Counted from the first letter of the stretch, positions 36,489-45,642 are shown. The stretch is 46,870 nucleotides of DNA from Actinomycetes bacterium (GCA_021814565.1 JAKAIC010000005.1:1-46870); one strand, 5' to 3'. Numbers and translations are program-made. Notes: generated from the letters alone by a model not told the origin.

Positions 36489-37171
36489 AGCCGGCCCTCG
36501 CTCTTCAGCAGCTTGACGGCCTCCACCGGATCGGTCGGTCCCTCGCCGAAGGAGGGGCACCAGCGGGCCACGGGACAGGCCCCACAGGCTGGCTTGCGCG
36601 CGTGACAGCAGCGACGGCCGTGCCATACCAACACATGCGAGAGCATGGTCCAGTCCCTGGCCGGGAACAGCCGCATGATGTCCTGCTCCACCTTCAACGG
36701 ATCCGTGTGCCGGCTCCAGCCCAGACGCCGTGCCAGGCGCCCGAAATGCGTGTCGACGGTGATACCGGGGACTCCGAAGGCGTTGCCCAGCACCACATTG
36801 GCGGTCTTGCGGCCGACACCGGGGAGCGTGACGAGCTCATCAAGGGTGGATGGCACAGCACCACCGAATTCCGCCACCAGGCGCTGCGCCATTCCGATGA
36901 TGCTCGTCGCCTTGTTACGGAAGAAGCCCGTGGGCATGATGAGCGCTTCCAGCTCGGCACGATCGGCGGCTGCCAAGGCGGCTGCGGATGGGTACCTGGC
37001 AAACAGCGCTGGAGTTACCAGATTCACCCGGCGATCCGTGCTCTGCGCGGAGAGGATGGTGGCGACCAGCAATTGCAGGGGATTGTCATAGTCGAGTTCG
37101 GCACGCGCCTGCGGATAGGTCCTCTTCAGCGCGTTGAAGATGGCCCGCTCAGGCGATGCTTCAGCGCGCAC
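36485..37171 (-). CDS. nth: Endonuclease III
   Basis: DNA glycosylase/AP lyase for oxidised pyrimidines. The 228-residue protein has the helix-hairpin-helix [14 protein letters not shown] with the catalytic Lys, the catalytic Asp in [15 protein letters not shown], and a C-terminal 4Fe-4S loop C-x6-C-x2-C-x5-C ([17 protein letters not shown]). The GTG start at 37171 overlaps crp by 11 bases. It is co-transcribed with crp. Confidence 0.95.
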   Translation of the reverse strand: MRAEASPERAIFNALKRTYPQARAELDYDNPLQLLVATILSAQSTDRRVNLVTPALFARYPSAAALAAADRAELEALIMPTGFFRNKATSIIGMAQRLVAEFGGAVPSTLDELVTLPGVGRKTANVVLGNAFGVPGITVDTHFGRLARRLGWSRHTDPLKVEQDIMRLFPARDWTMLSHVLVWHGRRCCHARKPACGACPVARWCPSFGEGPTDPVEAVKLLKSEGRL

Positions 37172-37835
37172 GACGCTGCAAGCGCTCCAGGTCGGTGATC
37201 GTCACTGAACGCTGCTCAACGCGCAGCCATCCACGATGCACGAAATCGGCCAGGGCCTTGTTCACCGTTTCACGCGATGCGCCGACGAGCTGGGCCAGCT
37301 CCTCCTGCGTCATGTCGTGCTCGACGAACCACTCGCCATTGCGTTCAACACCGAACTTCTCATTGAGCTCAAGCAGTGCCTTGGAGACGCGCCCCGGAAC
37401 ATCGGAGAACACGAGGTCCGACATCGCTTCATTGGTACGGCGCAAGCGCTGGGCCAGCGCCTGCAGGAGTGCCTCCGCCACTTCCGGACGGCCCGTCAAC
37501 CATGGCCGCAATGCCTCACGGCCCAAGCCCAGCACCACCGCGTCGGTGAGAGCAGTGGCGGTGGAGGTGCGAATGCCCGGATCGAACAGTGAGAGCTCGC
37601 CGAACATCTCGCCCGGCCCCTGCACGGCCAGCAGCGTCTCGCGGCCGTCGGGCGCCGCCTGACCCAGCACGACCTTGCCCTCAACCACGATGTACAGACG
37701 ATCCCCCGGTTCGCCCTCGACGAATATGACATCGCCCTTGCGCGCGCGCAATTCCACCATCGACGCCCGCAGGGCTGCGGCCGCCTCCGGGTCAAGCGCC
37801 GAGAAGAGCGGCGTCGACATCAGGGTTCTGTTCAC
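37161..37835 (-). CDS. crp: Crp/Fnr-family transcriptional regulator (CRP/GlxR-like)
   Basis: cAMP-receptor-type regulator of 224 residues. The cyclic-nucleotide domain shows [16 protein letters not shown] and [21 protein letters not shown], the phosphate-binding cassette, with the R-T-S/A pattern expected for cAMP binders. The HTH is [24 protein letters not shown]. The GTG at 37835 has AAGGAGA upstream and a -10 TACACT 21 bases before it. It is the likely global carbon regulator of this actinomycete; the adjacent nth-nudix-marP genes share its transcript. Confidence 0.93.
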   Translation of the reverse strand: MNRTLMSTPLFSALDPEAAAALRASMVELRARKGDVIFVEGEPGDRLYIVVEGKVVLGQAAPDGRETLLAVQGPGEMFGELSLFDPGIRTSTATALTDAVVLGLGREALRPWLTGRPEVAEALLQALAQRLRRTNEAMSDLVFSDVPGRVSKALLELNEKFGVERNGEWFVEHDMTQEELAQLVGASRETVNKALADFVHRGWLRVEQRSVTITDLERLQRRAR

Positions 37836-37856
37836 GGATCTCCTTCTGCGGGGCAG

Positions 37857-37862
37857 AGTGTA
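37857..37862 (-). promoter_or_regulatory. -10 box of crp
   Basis: TACACT on the minus strand lies in the 36-bp gap between ridA and crp, 21 bases before the GTG start, leaving a short leader that contains the AAGGAGA ribosome binding site. No TGTGA-N6-TCACA palindrome indicating autoregulation was seen. Confidence 0.5.
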
Positions 37863-37871
37863 GCGGCGAGG

Positions 37872-38336
37872 CTATTCGCGAACCTCGACGATGAGCTCGA
37901 CCTCCACCGGCGCGTCCAGCGGCAATGAGGCCATGCCCACGGACGACCGGGCGTGAGTTGCTGCGGAGCCCAGGACAGCACCGATGAAGTCACTGGCCCC
38001 GTTCATCACCGCGGCGTGGTTGGTGAAGCTGGGATCGACGGCAATGAAGCCCACGACCTTCACGACACGACTGATGCGATCAAGATCTCCGATGAGCTGC
38101 TTGATGGCGGCGAGCGCATTGAGCGCACAGATCCGGGCAGCGGCCTTGGCGGTATCGACGTCTACGTCGGCGCCCACCTTGCCCGTGGCGACCAACTGGC
38201 CCGCAACCAACGGGAGCTGGCCGGAGGTGAAAACGAGGTTGCCCGTGCGGACAGCCGGCACGTAGGAGGCGATGGGTGCCGCGACCGGTGGCAGGGTGAG
38301 GCCCAGTTCCGCAATGCGGGTTTCCACGGTGGACAT
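37872..38336 (-). CDS. RidA family protein
   Basis: A 154-residue protein of the RidA/YjgF family, which hydrolyses reactive enamine/imine intermediates. Recognisable parts are LVFTSGQLPLVAGQLVATG, the AAARICALNALAAIKQL helix, VVKVVGFIAVDPSFT and a C-terminal VELIVEV. The usual catalytic Arg of RidA proper is not obvious; HARSSVGMASLPL provides an Arg at the related position. The ATG at 38336 has GGAGG eight bases upstream, located within the end of the preceding DUF4177 gene. Confidence 0.87.
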   Translation of the reverse strand: MSTVETRIAELGLTLPPVAAPIASYVPAVRTGNLVFTSGQLPLVAGQLVATGKVGADVDVDTAKAAARICALNALAAIKQLIGDLDRISRVVKVVGFIAVDPSFTNHAAVMNGASDFIGAVLGSAATHARSSVGMASLPLDAPVEVELIVEVRE

Positions 38337-38338
38337 GG

Positions 38339-38497
38339 TCAGCCTCCCAGCGGCCGCTTGAAGTAGGCAACCAGGCTCTCAGGATTGGGGCCAGGAACCA
38401 CCTGAACGAGTTCCCAGCCGTCGGCCCCCCAGCCGTCAAGGATCTGCTTCGTGGCATGCACCAGCAAGGGCGCAGTGGCGTACTCCCATTTCGTCAT
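38339..38497 (-). CDS. DUF4177-like small protein
   Basis: A 52-residue protein I translated directly. It begins MTKWEYATAPLLVH, continues with LDGWGADGWELVQVVPG and ends YFKRPLGG. The WEY start and the GADGWELV core match the DUF4177 pattern of small actinobacterial proteins encoded before ridA and crp; its function is unknown. A -10 box (TAGAGT) lies six bases before the ATG, so the transcript is probably leaderless. The stop is two bases before the ridA ATG, so the pair form an operon. Confidence 0.82.
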   Translation of the reverse strand: MTKWEYATAPLLVHATKQILDGWGADGWELVQVVPGPNPESLVAYFKRPLGG

Positions 38498-38503
38498 GGC
38501 CAG

Positions 38504-38509
38504 ACTCTA
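38504..38509 (-). promoter_or_regulatory. -10 box of the DUF4177-ridA operon (leaderless)
   Basis: TAGAGT on the minus strand ends six bases before the ATG at 38497, with no ribosome binding site. Its divergent partner for ponA lies 60 bp away. Confidence 0.6.
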
Positions 38510-38569
38510 GCCAGCGCGAGCTCCGATACCCGAGGCCGGTCGCCGGGGGTGCCGTGGCGGGCCAGGTTC

Positions 38570-38575
38570 TAGGCT
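38570..38575 (+). promoter_or_regulatory. -10 box of the penicillin-binding protein gene (leaderless)
   Basis: TAGGCT ends six bases before the GTG start at 38582, again without a ribosome binding site. Confidence 0.6.
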
Positions 38576-38581
38576 GCACGC

Positions 38582-40774
38582 GTGCAGTCCGTACACCGCC
38601 TCGCGGCCCTTGCCCGCCTCCTTGGCCTGGGCGGGGTGGCCGGGCTGCTGCTGGCAGGCGCATTGGTCCCCGTGGTCGGCGTCACGGGCGGTCTCGCCAC
38701 TCGATCGCTGGAGGGCTTCGAGTCGCTGCCCGTCACGCTGCGCTCGCCCGACCTGGCACAGCAGACCGTGATCGAGGCCGCCGACGGCACCCCCTTTGCC
38801 ACGCTGTACTACCAGAACCGCATCAGCGTGCCGCTGTCACAGGTGGCACCCATCATGCAACGGGCCATTATCGACACCGAGGACGAGCGCTTCTATCAGC
38901 ACCACGGGGTGGATGTTCGCGGCACCCTGCGCAGCTTGGTGTCCACGCTCACCGGACGGCAGGTCCAGGGCGGTTCCACCATCACCCAGCAACTGGTGAA
39001 GCAGACCCTGCTCGCCTCTGCCACGGATGCCGCGAGTGCGGCGGCGGCCACGGCTCGTACGCCTGCACGCAAGTTGCGCGAAGCCCGCTATGCGCTGGCC
39101 CTGGAACGCAAGTTCACCAAAGCACAGATCCTCGAGTCCTATCTCAACATCGCCTATTTCGGTGCCGGTGCGTATGGGATCGAGGCCGCGAGCCGCCGCT
39201 ACTTCTCGAAGCCGGCAAGTGAACTCACGCTGGCGGAGGCCTCCCTGCTGGCGGGTCTGGTGCAGCAGCCATCGGGCTACGATCCGCTGCGTCACCCGCA
39301 AGCCGCCACCGACCGACGCAGCAAGGTGTTGCGCAACATGGTGCGCCTGCACGACATCACCCAGGCCCAGGCGGACCATGTGGAGCAGACGCGCGTCGTC
39401 GACATCGTGCACCCCGCCTCGGTTCCGAACGGATGCACCGGATCTATTGCCCCCTTTTTCTGCGACTACGTCATGCAGACCATCCGCACCGATGTCGCCT
39501 TCGGTCCCACACTTGCCGCGCGCGATGCACTGCTGCGAACCGGTGGGCTGCATATCCGCACCAGCCTCTCCTTGCAAGCGCAGAAGGCCGCGCAGAAGGC
39601 AGTGGACAGGACGATTCCACGCAACGATCCCTCGCGAAAGGCGGCCGCGATCTCGCTGGTGCAGCCCGGCACCGGGGCCATCGTCGCGATGGCCCAGAAT
39701 CGCTTGTGGGGAACCAGCGGTGTGGGCATGACGACGTACAACTACAACACCAACATGGCCTTCAGCGGCACGCGCGGCATGCAAGCGGGTTCCACCTTCA
39801 AGGTCTTCGTGCTGGCCGCCGCCATGGAGAAAGGCCTGTCGCCAACGGAGGTCATCAATTCCCCCAAGACTCGCACGTTCACCCAGTTCTACGGCTGTGG
39901 CGCCAATGGCGCATCGCTCTTCCCGCCCTACACCGTCTCCAACTCCACACACTCGGGCCGCTTCAACATGTACACCGGCACCGCGGAATCCGTGAACACG
40001 TACTTCATGGCGCTGGAGCAGAAGACCGGTATCTGCCGGCCCGCTGAGATCGCTATGAGCATGGGCGTGACCAAGGCCGACGGCTCGGCGCTGGAAGCAG
40101 TGCCGTCGTTCGTACTCGGTGCCAACGAGGTCTCGCCGTTGTCATTGGCCAACGCCTACGCCACCTTTGCCGCGCACGGCCTGTACTGCCCGGCACACGC
40201 GGTGCTTTCCATCACCAAAGCCGATGGCACCGCGCTGCCCGTCCCCCCAACCTCCTGCTCGCAGGTGATCGCGCGCGGAGTCGCGGACGGTGTGGCCCTG
40301 ATGCTGCGCGGCGTCATCGACGGCAACGATCCTCACCGGACAGGCGGCACCATGGCCCTGGGTCGGCCGGCGGCGGGGAAGACGGGCACCACCGATGATT
40401 CCGCGGCTGTGTGGTTCTGCGGCTTCACCCCAGACCTTGCCGGTTGCGCGTGGGCGGGGGATCCGCGCGGCGGCTTCAAGTACAAGATGTCCGACATCGT
40501 CATCAACCACGTGCGCTACACACCGGTGTACGGCGCGTCCATCCCCGGGCCGATCTGGAAGGCCACCATGCAGGGCGCGCTCAAGGGCGCACCGGTGGTG
40601 CAATTCGACCTCAAGCCGGTGCTCGGCAATGGCGTGATAGAGGGACCAGCCGCATGCGGTCCCGCCACCAGTTCCTGTCCTGCCTCCAGTGATACGGCGA
40701 CGGCCACTCCCAGCGCTACACCGGGCGTACCCGCCGGACCGACGCCGACGATGTCACCCAGCCTGTCGCACTGA
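38582..40774 (+). CDS. Class A penicillin-binding protein (transglycosylase/transpeptidase)
   Basis: Bifunctional peptidoglycan synthase of 730 residues. After an N-terminal membrane anchor (residues 10-40) comes the glycosyltransferase domain with IIDTEDERFYQHHGVD (catalytic Glu), VQGGSTITQQLVKQ and LNIAYFGAGAYGIEAAS. The transpeptidase domain has the SxxK nucleophile in QAGSTFKVFVLAAAME, SVN in TAESVNTYFMAL and KTG in AGKTGTTDDSAAVWFCG. The C-terminus is a Ser/Thr/Pro tail. The position opposite the crp/ridA block matches the ponA-type gene of other actinobacteria. Its 3' end overlaps the convergent MpaB-like gene by 21 bases. Confidence 0.95.
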   Translation: MQSVHRLAALARLLGLGGVAGLLLAGALVPVVGVTGGLATRSLEGFESLPVTLRSPDLAQQTVIEAADGTPFATLYYQNRISVPLSQVAPIMQRAIIDTEDERFYQHHGVDVRGTLRSLVSTLTGRQVQGGSTITQQLVKQTLLASATDAASAAAATARTPARKLREARYALALERKFTKAQILESYLNIAYFGAGAYGIEAASRRYFSKPASELTLAEASLLAGLVQQPSGYDPLRHPQAATDRRSKVLRNMVRLHDITQAQADHVEQTRVVDIVHPASVPNGCTGSIAPFFCDYVMQTIRTDVAFGPTLAARDALLRTGGLHIRTSLSLQAQKAAQKAVDRTIPRNDPSRKAAAISLVQPGTGAIVAMAQNRLWGTSGVGMTTYNYNTNMAFSGTRGMQAGSTFKVFVLAAAMEKGLSPTEVINSPKTRTFTQFYGCGANGASLFPPYTVSNSTHSGRFNMYTGTAESVNTYFMALEQKTGICRPAEIAMSMGVTKADGSALEAVPSFVLGANEVSPLSLANAYATFAAHGLYCPAHAVLSITKADGTALPVPPTSCSQVIARGVADGVALMLRGVIDGNDPHRTGGTMALGRPAAGKTGTTDDSAAVWFCGFTPDLAGCAWAGDPRGGFKYKMSDIVINHVRYTPVYGASIPGPIWKATMQGALKGAPVVQFDLKPVLGNGVIEGPAACGPATSSCPASSDTATATPSATPGVPAGPTPTMSPSLSH

Positions 40775-41653
40775 GCCAGGGGCCAGTCGCTCCCATCGCT
40801 GCAGCGCTGCCACCTCCATGGGTGAGCGTTGCCCGACGATCCAGCGCATCACGCCCAGCACCGCATGCATCGTGCAGCGCACCAAGGGCGCGGGAGCCGC
40901 ACGCAGCCCCAACCTGCGTCGGTACTCGACGGGCAGTGTCTCCACTGCGGCGGCGAAGAGCAGGCGGTACACGAGCCGGGCTCCGCGGGGGAAGGGGACC
41001 TTGCGGATGAAGGCGACCACCCTGCGCGTCGTGTCATCAACCCGCAGTTCAGCATCGAAGTCCGCGATCGCCCGCTGCAGGTCCCCCGCAGCATCCGGCG
41101 CATGGGCAAGACCCAAGGGCACAACCGCCTTGGCCCAGCCACGCACATAGGCATCCGCGTCCACCTGCCAAAGTCCGTAGTGCTGGTGAGCCGTGAGAAA
41201 GGAATCAGTGAAGGCGATGTGCACCCACAGCAGCAGGTCGGCATCAGATGCCCGGTACTGGCGCGTCTCACCGTCAGTGGTGACGTAGCTGCCGCGCACC
41301 GCCTCGTGCAATGCGCGCACCCGAGCCGCTTCCTGCTCAATGGCGGAAGCGGAGCCGAACGTGGAGATGGTGAGCCAGCGAATGGTGCCGTTGAGCCGCC
41401 CGACCACGTCACTCTCGTAACGCGAATGCTGCACCACGCCAGCGAGCGATCCGGGGTGCAGGGCCTGCATGAGCAGTGCACGGATGCCACCGATCATGGT
41501 GGCGAGGTCTGCGTGCACGATCCACACCGCATCAGTGGGGCCGAAAAGGCCTTGGTCCTCGCCGGCCTCGACGAGTGGCGTCCACTCCGGCACGCCGGTG
41601 GGGGATCCGCTGAGCAGCGCCCGGAAGCGTCGGGTCAACTCTCGGCGGATCAC
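40754..41653 (-). CDS. MpaB/DUF2236 family oxygenase-like protein
   Basis: A 299-residue member of the DUF2236 family, which contains the fungal MpaB oxygenase and the rubber oxygenase Lcp (a haem protein). Segments seen are TMIGGIRALLMQALHPGSLA, HSRYESDVVGRLNGTIRWLT, HIAFTDSFLTAHQHYGLW and PLGLAHAPDAAGDLQRAI, including several His that could bind iron. The GTG at 41653 overlaps the SDR stop (GTGA); a longer in-frame ORF to 41746 lies within the SDR gene. As the last gene of a putative light-controlled lipid operon it may oxidise a lipid or pigment; the substrate is unknown. Confidence 0.83.
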   Translation of the reverse strand: MIRRELTRRFRALLSGSPTGVPEWTPLVEAGEDQGLFGPTDAVWIVHADLATMIGGIRALLMQALHPGSLAGVVQHSRYESDVVGRLNGTIRWLTISTFGSASAIEQEAARVRALHEAVRGSYVTTDGETRQYRASDADLLLWVHIAFTDSFLTAHQHYGLWQVDADAYVRGWAKAVVPLGLAHAPDAAGDLQRAIADFDAELRVDDTTRRVVAFIRKVPFPRGARLVYRLLFAAAVETLPVEYRRRLGLRAAPAPLVRCTMHAVLGVMRWIVGQRSPMEVAALQRWERLAPGSVRQAG

Positions 41654-42408
41654 GAGCGCTGCTCTCGCGACCTCGCGGCCATGAGCCGTGGCCACCACTG
41701 CTGCGGCACCAAGCGGGCCGACTTCATGATGATGGCCATGGGCCACGGGAAGACGATCTCCGCCCGGCCGCGTGTCAAGCCGCGCACCATATGCCGAGCC
41801 GCCTGCTCTGCAGAGATGATGAAGGGCATGGGAAAGCTGTTGGCGGCGGTCATGGGAGTGGCCACGAAACCGGGCGACACCGTCTGCACATTGACGCCCG
41901 TGCCACGGAGACCCACGCGCAAGGATTCCAGCAGATTGAGTTGGGCCGCCTTGGATGCGCCATAGCCCTGCGCACCCGGCATGCCACGGTAACCCGCGAC
42001 CGATGCAACACCGGCGATGGTGCCGTGGCCCTGCTCCAGCATGCGCGGCAACACAGCGTCGATGCAGTTGGCCATGCCGATGACGTTGGCCTCTATGTGC
42101 CGCACAAACGCATCACGATCGAAGCCGACGGCTGCCATGCGCTCCCAGTAGCCCGCGACGATGACAGCGAGATCGATCCCGCCGAGAGCCGCCTCCACCT
42201 CGGCTGCCGCCCGCCGCACGGATGCGGCATCGAGCACATCGAGCACTGCCACCACCATGCGTCCACCGGAGACACGATGCAGTTCTTGCTCCCGTCGCGC
42301 GGAGACAGCCACGCGACAGCCCTGCCGCTCCAGTTCCTGCGCAACCGCTGCACCGATGCCCGAGGAGGCACCGATGACCCAGACCCGTTGACCAGGCAGT
42401 GTGTTCAT
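41650..42408 (-). CDS. Short-chain dehydrogenase/reductase
   Basis: NAD(P)-dependent oxidoreductase of 252 residues. Cofactor motif VIGASSGIGAAVAQEL, the IVAGYWERM segment in place of the classical NNAG, catalytic Ser in GVASVAGYRGMPG and YxxxK in QGYGASKAAQLNLL, then SPGFVATPMTA. The C-terminus has a short hydrophobic stretch. The start overlaps the CFA-like gene stop (ATGA). SDRs of this type accompany CFA-DUF1365-flavoprotein clusters; the substrate is not known. Confidence 0.9.
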   Translation of the reverse strand: MNTLPGQRVWVIGASSGIGAAVAQELERQGCRVAVSARREQELHRVSGGRMVVAVLDVLDAASVRRAAAEVEAALGGIDLAVIVAGYWERMAAVGFDRDAFVRHIEANVIGMANCIDAVLPRMLEQGHGTIAGVASVAGYRGMPGAQGYGASKAAQLNLLESLRVGLRGTGVNVQTVSPGFVATPMTAANSFPMPFIISAEQAARHMVRGLTRGRAEIVFPWPMAIIMKSARLVPQQWWPRLMAARSREQRS

Positions 42409-43664
42409 CGTGACTTCTCCAGTGCGAAGTGGCGCACATCAAGGTGCCCAGCGCGGAAACCTGCTTCCGAATAGGCCAGATAGAACTCCCACATGCGCTG
42501 GAAGGTGCCGTCGAAGGCCAGCGCCGCCACAGCATCGCGGCAGTGCATGAAGCGCTGGCGCCAGAGGTGCAGGGTGCGCGCGTAGTCGAGCCCGAAGCCG
42601 TATTCCTCCACCACCTTCATGCCACCGTCGTGCTGTGCGCAGCGTTGGATGGATTCCGCTGAGGGGATGAGCCCCCCGGGGAAGATGTACTTGTGGATCC
42701 AGGTGTATGCGTGCCGGGAGGCGAGCATGCGATCGTGCGGCATGGTGATGGCCTGCAGCCCGAAGCGACCTCCTGGCGCCAGCAGCCGTCCCACCGTTTC
42801 GAAGTACACGGGCCAGTACTCCTCACCGACCGCCTCAATCATCTCCACACTGACGACCGCGTCGTACTCGCCGACTACATCTCGGTAGTCGCGAAGTTCA
42901 ATGGTGACGCGATCGCTGAACCCGGCTTCGCCGATACGCGACCGTGCGAACTCCAGTTGCTCCTGCGAGAGCGTCACCGAGTGCACGATCGCACCTCGCT
43001 GCGCCGCCTGCAGGGCGAGCTGCCCCCAACCCGTGCCGATCTCCAGCACCTTCGTGCCGCGACCCACCCGCGCCAGATCAAGCACGCGCTCCACCTTGTG
43101 TCGTTGTGCTGCCGCCAGATCGTCGAAGCCGGCTGCCTCGCGGTCACCCTCGAAAAGCGCGGACGAGTAGGTCATGGTCTCGTCGAGGAAGAGCGCGAAG
43201 AGGTCATTGGAGAGGTCGTAGTGGCGCGAGATATTGGAGCGGGCGCCCTCGCGGTGGTTCTTCTCATGCGCGGGATGTCGAGGCTCCAGCCAGGTACGGA
43301 AGCTGCGCATCCACGCAGGCACGATGTCGAGCAGGCGCTCGGCGAAGGGCGTTAGCACGTCCGCCAGGTCACTGCCGTCACCGGCATTCCAGTCGCCGGC
43401 CATGTAGGCCTCTCCCAAGCCGATCTTGAGATCAGCGCCCAGCCTGTGGAACAGCGCATCGCTGCGAATGTCGAACACTGGCAACGTGTTCTGGCACTGG
43501 TTGAGGCTGGATCCATCCGGCATGCGCAGCGTGACGGGAACTGATGGCGCGATACGACGCAACAGCCGTCGAGCTACTGCGGCACGCAGGGGACTGCTCG
43601 GTGGCGTCACCAGTTCCTGCCAGGTGCTCAGCTCGCGTGTGCCCTGCATTGCACCTTCTTTCAT
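42405..43664 (-). CDS. Cyclopropane-fatty-acyl-phospholipid synthase family methyltransferase
   Basis: SAM-dependent enzyme (419 residues) that modifies double bonds of membrane phospholipid acyl chains. An N-terminal lipid-binding domain includes GLGEAYMAGDWNAGDGSDLA; then come SNISRHYDLSNDLFALFLD, MTYSSALFE, SAM motif VLEIGTGWGQLALQAA, and VSVEMIEAVGEEYWPVYF. The closest family roles are cyclopropanation, methylation at the double bond (10-methyl acids) or the related furan-fatty-acid pathway; the sequence alone does not decide. The ATG at 43664 overlaps the DUF1365 stop (ATGA). An ATG at 43649 has a better ribosome binding site (GAAGGTG). Confidence 0.9.
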   Translation of the reverse strand: MKEGAMQGTRELSTWQELVTPPSSPLRAAVARRLLRRIAPSVPVTLRMPDGSSLNQCQNTLPVFDIRSDALFHRLGADLKIGLGEAYMAGDWNAGDGSDLADVLTPFAERLLDIVPAWMRSFRTWLEPRHPAHEKNHREGARSNISRHYDLSNDLFALFLDETMTYSSALFEGDREAAGFDDLAAAQRHKVERVLDLARVGRGTKVLEIGTGWGQLALQAAQRGAIVHSVTLSQEQLEFARSRIGEAGFSDRVTIELRDYRDVVGEYDAVVSVEMIEAVGEEYWPVYFETVGRLLAPGGRFGLQAITMPHDRMLASRHAYTWIHKYIFPGGLIPSAESIQRCAQHDGGMKVVEEYGFGLDYARTLHLWRQRFMHCRDAVAALAFDGTFQRMWEFYLAYSEAGFRAGHLDVRHFALEKSR

Positions 43665-44392
43665 AGGAAACCCACTTGTTCGTCATGAACCGGCCGTTGC
43701 ACCACCGGCAGGCGGCGCAACCACAACCAGATACCGTGAACCCTGATCCGGGCCATGGTCTGCAGGGCCATAAGCGGTGTGCGTGCAACTGCTCGTGCGA
43801 GGTTCACGCGGGTGGCGGGAACCGCGCTGCCCGTAAAGGTGGCGCTGAAGACGTCAGCACCGTCCTGCTGCAATTGGATGGACACGGCAACGCGTTCTGG
43901 GCCGAGCTTCAAGGTGACTGCGTACTCGCCCTCGACTTCGAAGAAGGGTGAGACGTAGAACTCCTTAGGTATACGCGCCTGGCCGCGGTCATCCGGATGC
44001 AACAGGTGTGCGTGTCGATCGCCGTAGGTGTTGTGGATCTCCAGCACCGCCCAACGCACCTGTCCCTGGGCATCGATGCACCAGAAGACCGTGAGCGGAT
44101 CGAAGGCCTGCCCGAAGGCGCGGCCCGCCGAGAGCATGAGCAGTCGGTCGCCTTCGAGCACCTGCTCATCACGGCTGGCCGCGAAGACGGTGACGGCTTC
44201 CCGCAACGAGCCGGCGCGACCACCGAAGTGATCACTCACCGGGAAGCTGGCGATGATGCCATGTGAAGGAACAGCATCGAGATCGAACAGCCACTGGTAG
44301 GTCTTGAAACGCAAGCCATGCGGGAAGGGGTGACGGCGCTGATGACGCACCGTGCCCGGGACCAGCGCAGGTAAGGGCGGCAGCGTCACCAT
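43661..44392 (-). CDS. DUF1365 family protein
   Basis: A 243-residue protein with the DUF1365 features: an early VRHQRRHPFPHGLRFKTYQW, FDPLTVFWCID, EIHNTYGDRHAHLL and EFYVSPFFEVEGEY. Its function is not established biochemically for most members, but it nearly always sits between a COG2907-type flavoprotein and a CFA-like enzyme, as here, in clusters induced by light or singlet oxygen in other bacteria. It overlaps the flavoprotein gene by seven bases. Confidence 0.9.
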   Translation of the reverse strand: MVTLPPLPALVPGTVRHQRRHPFPHGLRFKTYQWLFDLDAVPSHGIIASFPVSDHFGGRAGSLREAVTVFAASRDEQVLEGDRLLMLSAGRAFGQAFDPLTVFWCIDAQGQVRWAVLEIHNTYGDRHAHLLHPDDRGQARIPKEFYVSPFFEVEGEYAVTLKLGPERVAVSIQLQQDGADVFSATFTGSAVPATRVNLARAVARTPLMALQTMARIRVHGIWLWLRRLPVVQRPVHDEQVGFL

Positions 44393-45642
44393 CGTGCGCC
44401 CAGCCGTTGTGCCGCCTGAAGTCCTGAACGGGCACCGTCCTCATGGAAGCCCCAGCCCAGGTGGGCACCTGCGAAGGCCAGACGCGGCCCGCCCGCGGTG
44501 GCGAGACGTGGTGCCGCAGCAACTGCCTCAGTGGTGAAGACAGGGTGCTCGTAGGCCATGCGCGCGATGACGCGGGCTTCGTCAACATGTCCCTCAGGAT
44601 TCAAGGTCACCACGAAATCATCCTGTGAATCAACGCCATGCAGGCGATTCATCCAATAACTCACCAGGACAGCGGAGGCATCGGTGCGGCAGTCCTGGAT
44701 GCGGTAGTTCCAACTCGAACGTGCACGCGGCGGCATCGGCAGCACCGATGAATCGCGGTGCAGCCACGTGGGGTTCCGCGTGTACTTGAAGGCCTGTAGA
44801 TCACTGCGTTCCTGATCACTGGAATCTGTGAGCAATTGCGCCGCGGTGTCGGCATGCGTGGCGAGCACCAGCTTGTCGAAACTGGAGGTGATGCCGTCAG
44901 CCGTCGTCACGTCGACGCCATCTGCATGACGTCGGATGGCCTGCACCGGCCGCTTCGAGTGCGTTGTCGGAAGCCGGTCAATGACCGCCTGCACATACAT
45001 CGCAGAACCCCCGACCACGGTGCGCCAGGTCGGTGAGCCGCCGACGGAGAGCATGCCGTGGTTGTCCAGGAAGGCGAAGAGGTGGCGCGCCGGATAGGTA
45101 CGGGAATCGATGTCACCCGATGACCAGACACAGGACACCAGCGGCACCGCGAAATGGCGGACGAAATAGTCGCTGTAGCCGCCCTGCTGCAGGAAGTCAC
45201 CCCAGGTGAGCACCACCCCTGAGCCCGCCGAGAGCAGCGCACGCGCTTCCCGATGGAAACGGGGGACATCGAGGAGCATGCGCAGGAAGCGCGGATCGGC
45301 GAAGCGACGGCGCTGGCTGAATATGCCCGGTGCACCGCGACCGCCGGCGTAGGTGAGGCGGCAGTGTCGGCATTCGACGCTCATGCTCATCTCGGTGGCG
45401 CGGGTGGCGATTCCGAGTTCGCCGAAGAGGCGCAGCAGGGTCGGGTAGGTGCGTTGGTTGTGGACGATGAAGCCGGAGTCAATGGCGAGTGCCTGACCAG
45501 CACTGTCGTGAAGCTGATGGGTGTGGGCGTGGCCGCCGAAGCGATCGTCGCGTTCGAACAGGGTGACTTCATGCGTCTTGTGCAGGGCAAAGGCAGCGGT
45601 CAGGCCCGATACCCCTGACCCGATGACGGCGACCGACTCCAT
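44386..45642 (-). CDS. FAD-dependent amine-oxidase-like flavoprotein (COG2907 type)
   Basis: A 418-residue flavoprotein beginning with the dinucleotide-binding fold VAVIGSGVSGLTAAFAL and FERDDRFGGHAHTHQL. A central part with IDSGFIVHNQRTYP and SMSVECRHCRLTYAG is typical of COG2907, and the C-terminal FAD-contact segment reads LAFAGAHLGWGFHEDGARSG. I chose the ATG at 45642 because GAAGGAG lies just upstream and the -10 box at 45665-45670 places the transcription start near 45658; in-frame ATG/GTG codons at 45660-45666 would fall at or before that point. It is the first gene of the five-gene lipid operon controlled from the CarH-type region. Confidence 0.88.
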   Translation of the reverse strand: MESVAVIGSGVSGLTAAFALHKTHEVTLFERDDRFGGHAHTHQLHDSAGQALAIDSGFIVHNQRTYPTLLRLFGELGIATRATEMSMSVECRHCRLTYAGGRGAPGIFSQRRRFADPRFLRMLLDVPRFHREARALLSAGSGVVLTWGDFLQQGGYSDYFVRHFAVPLVSCVWSSGDIDSRTYPARHLFAFLDNHGMLSVGGSPTWRTVVGGSAMYVQAVIDRLPTTHSKRPVQAIRRHADGVDVTTADGITSSFDKLVLATHADTAAQLLTDSSDQERSDLQAFKYTRNPTWLHRDSSVLPMPPRARSSWNYRIQDCRTDASAVLVSYWMNRLHGVDSQDDFVVTLNPEGHVDEARVIARMAYEHPVFTTEAVAAAPRLATAGGPRLAFAGAHLGWGFHEDGARSGLQAAQRLGARW

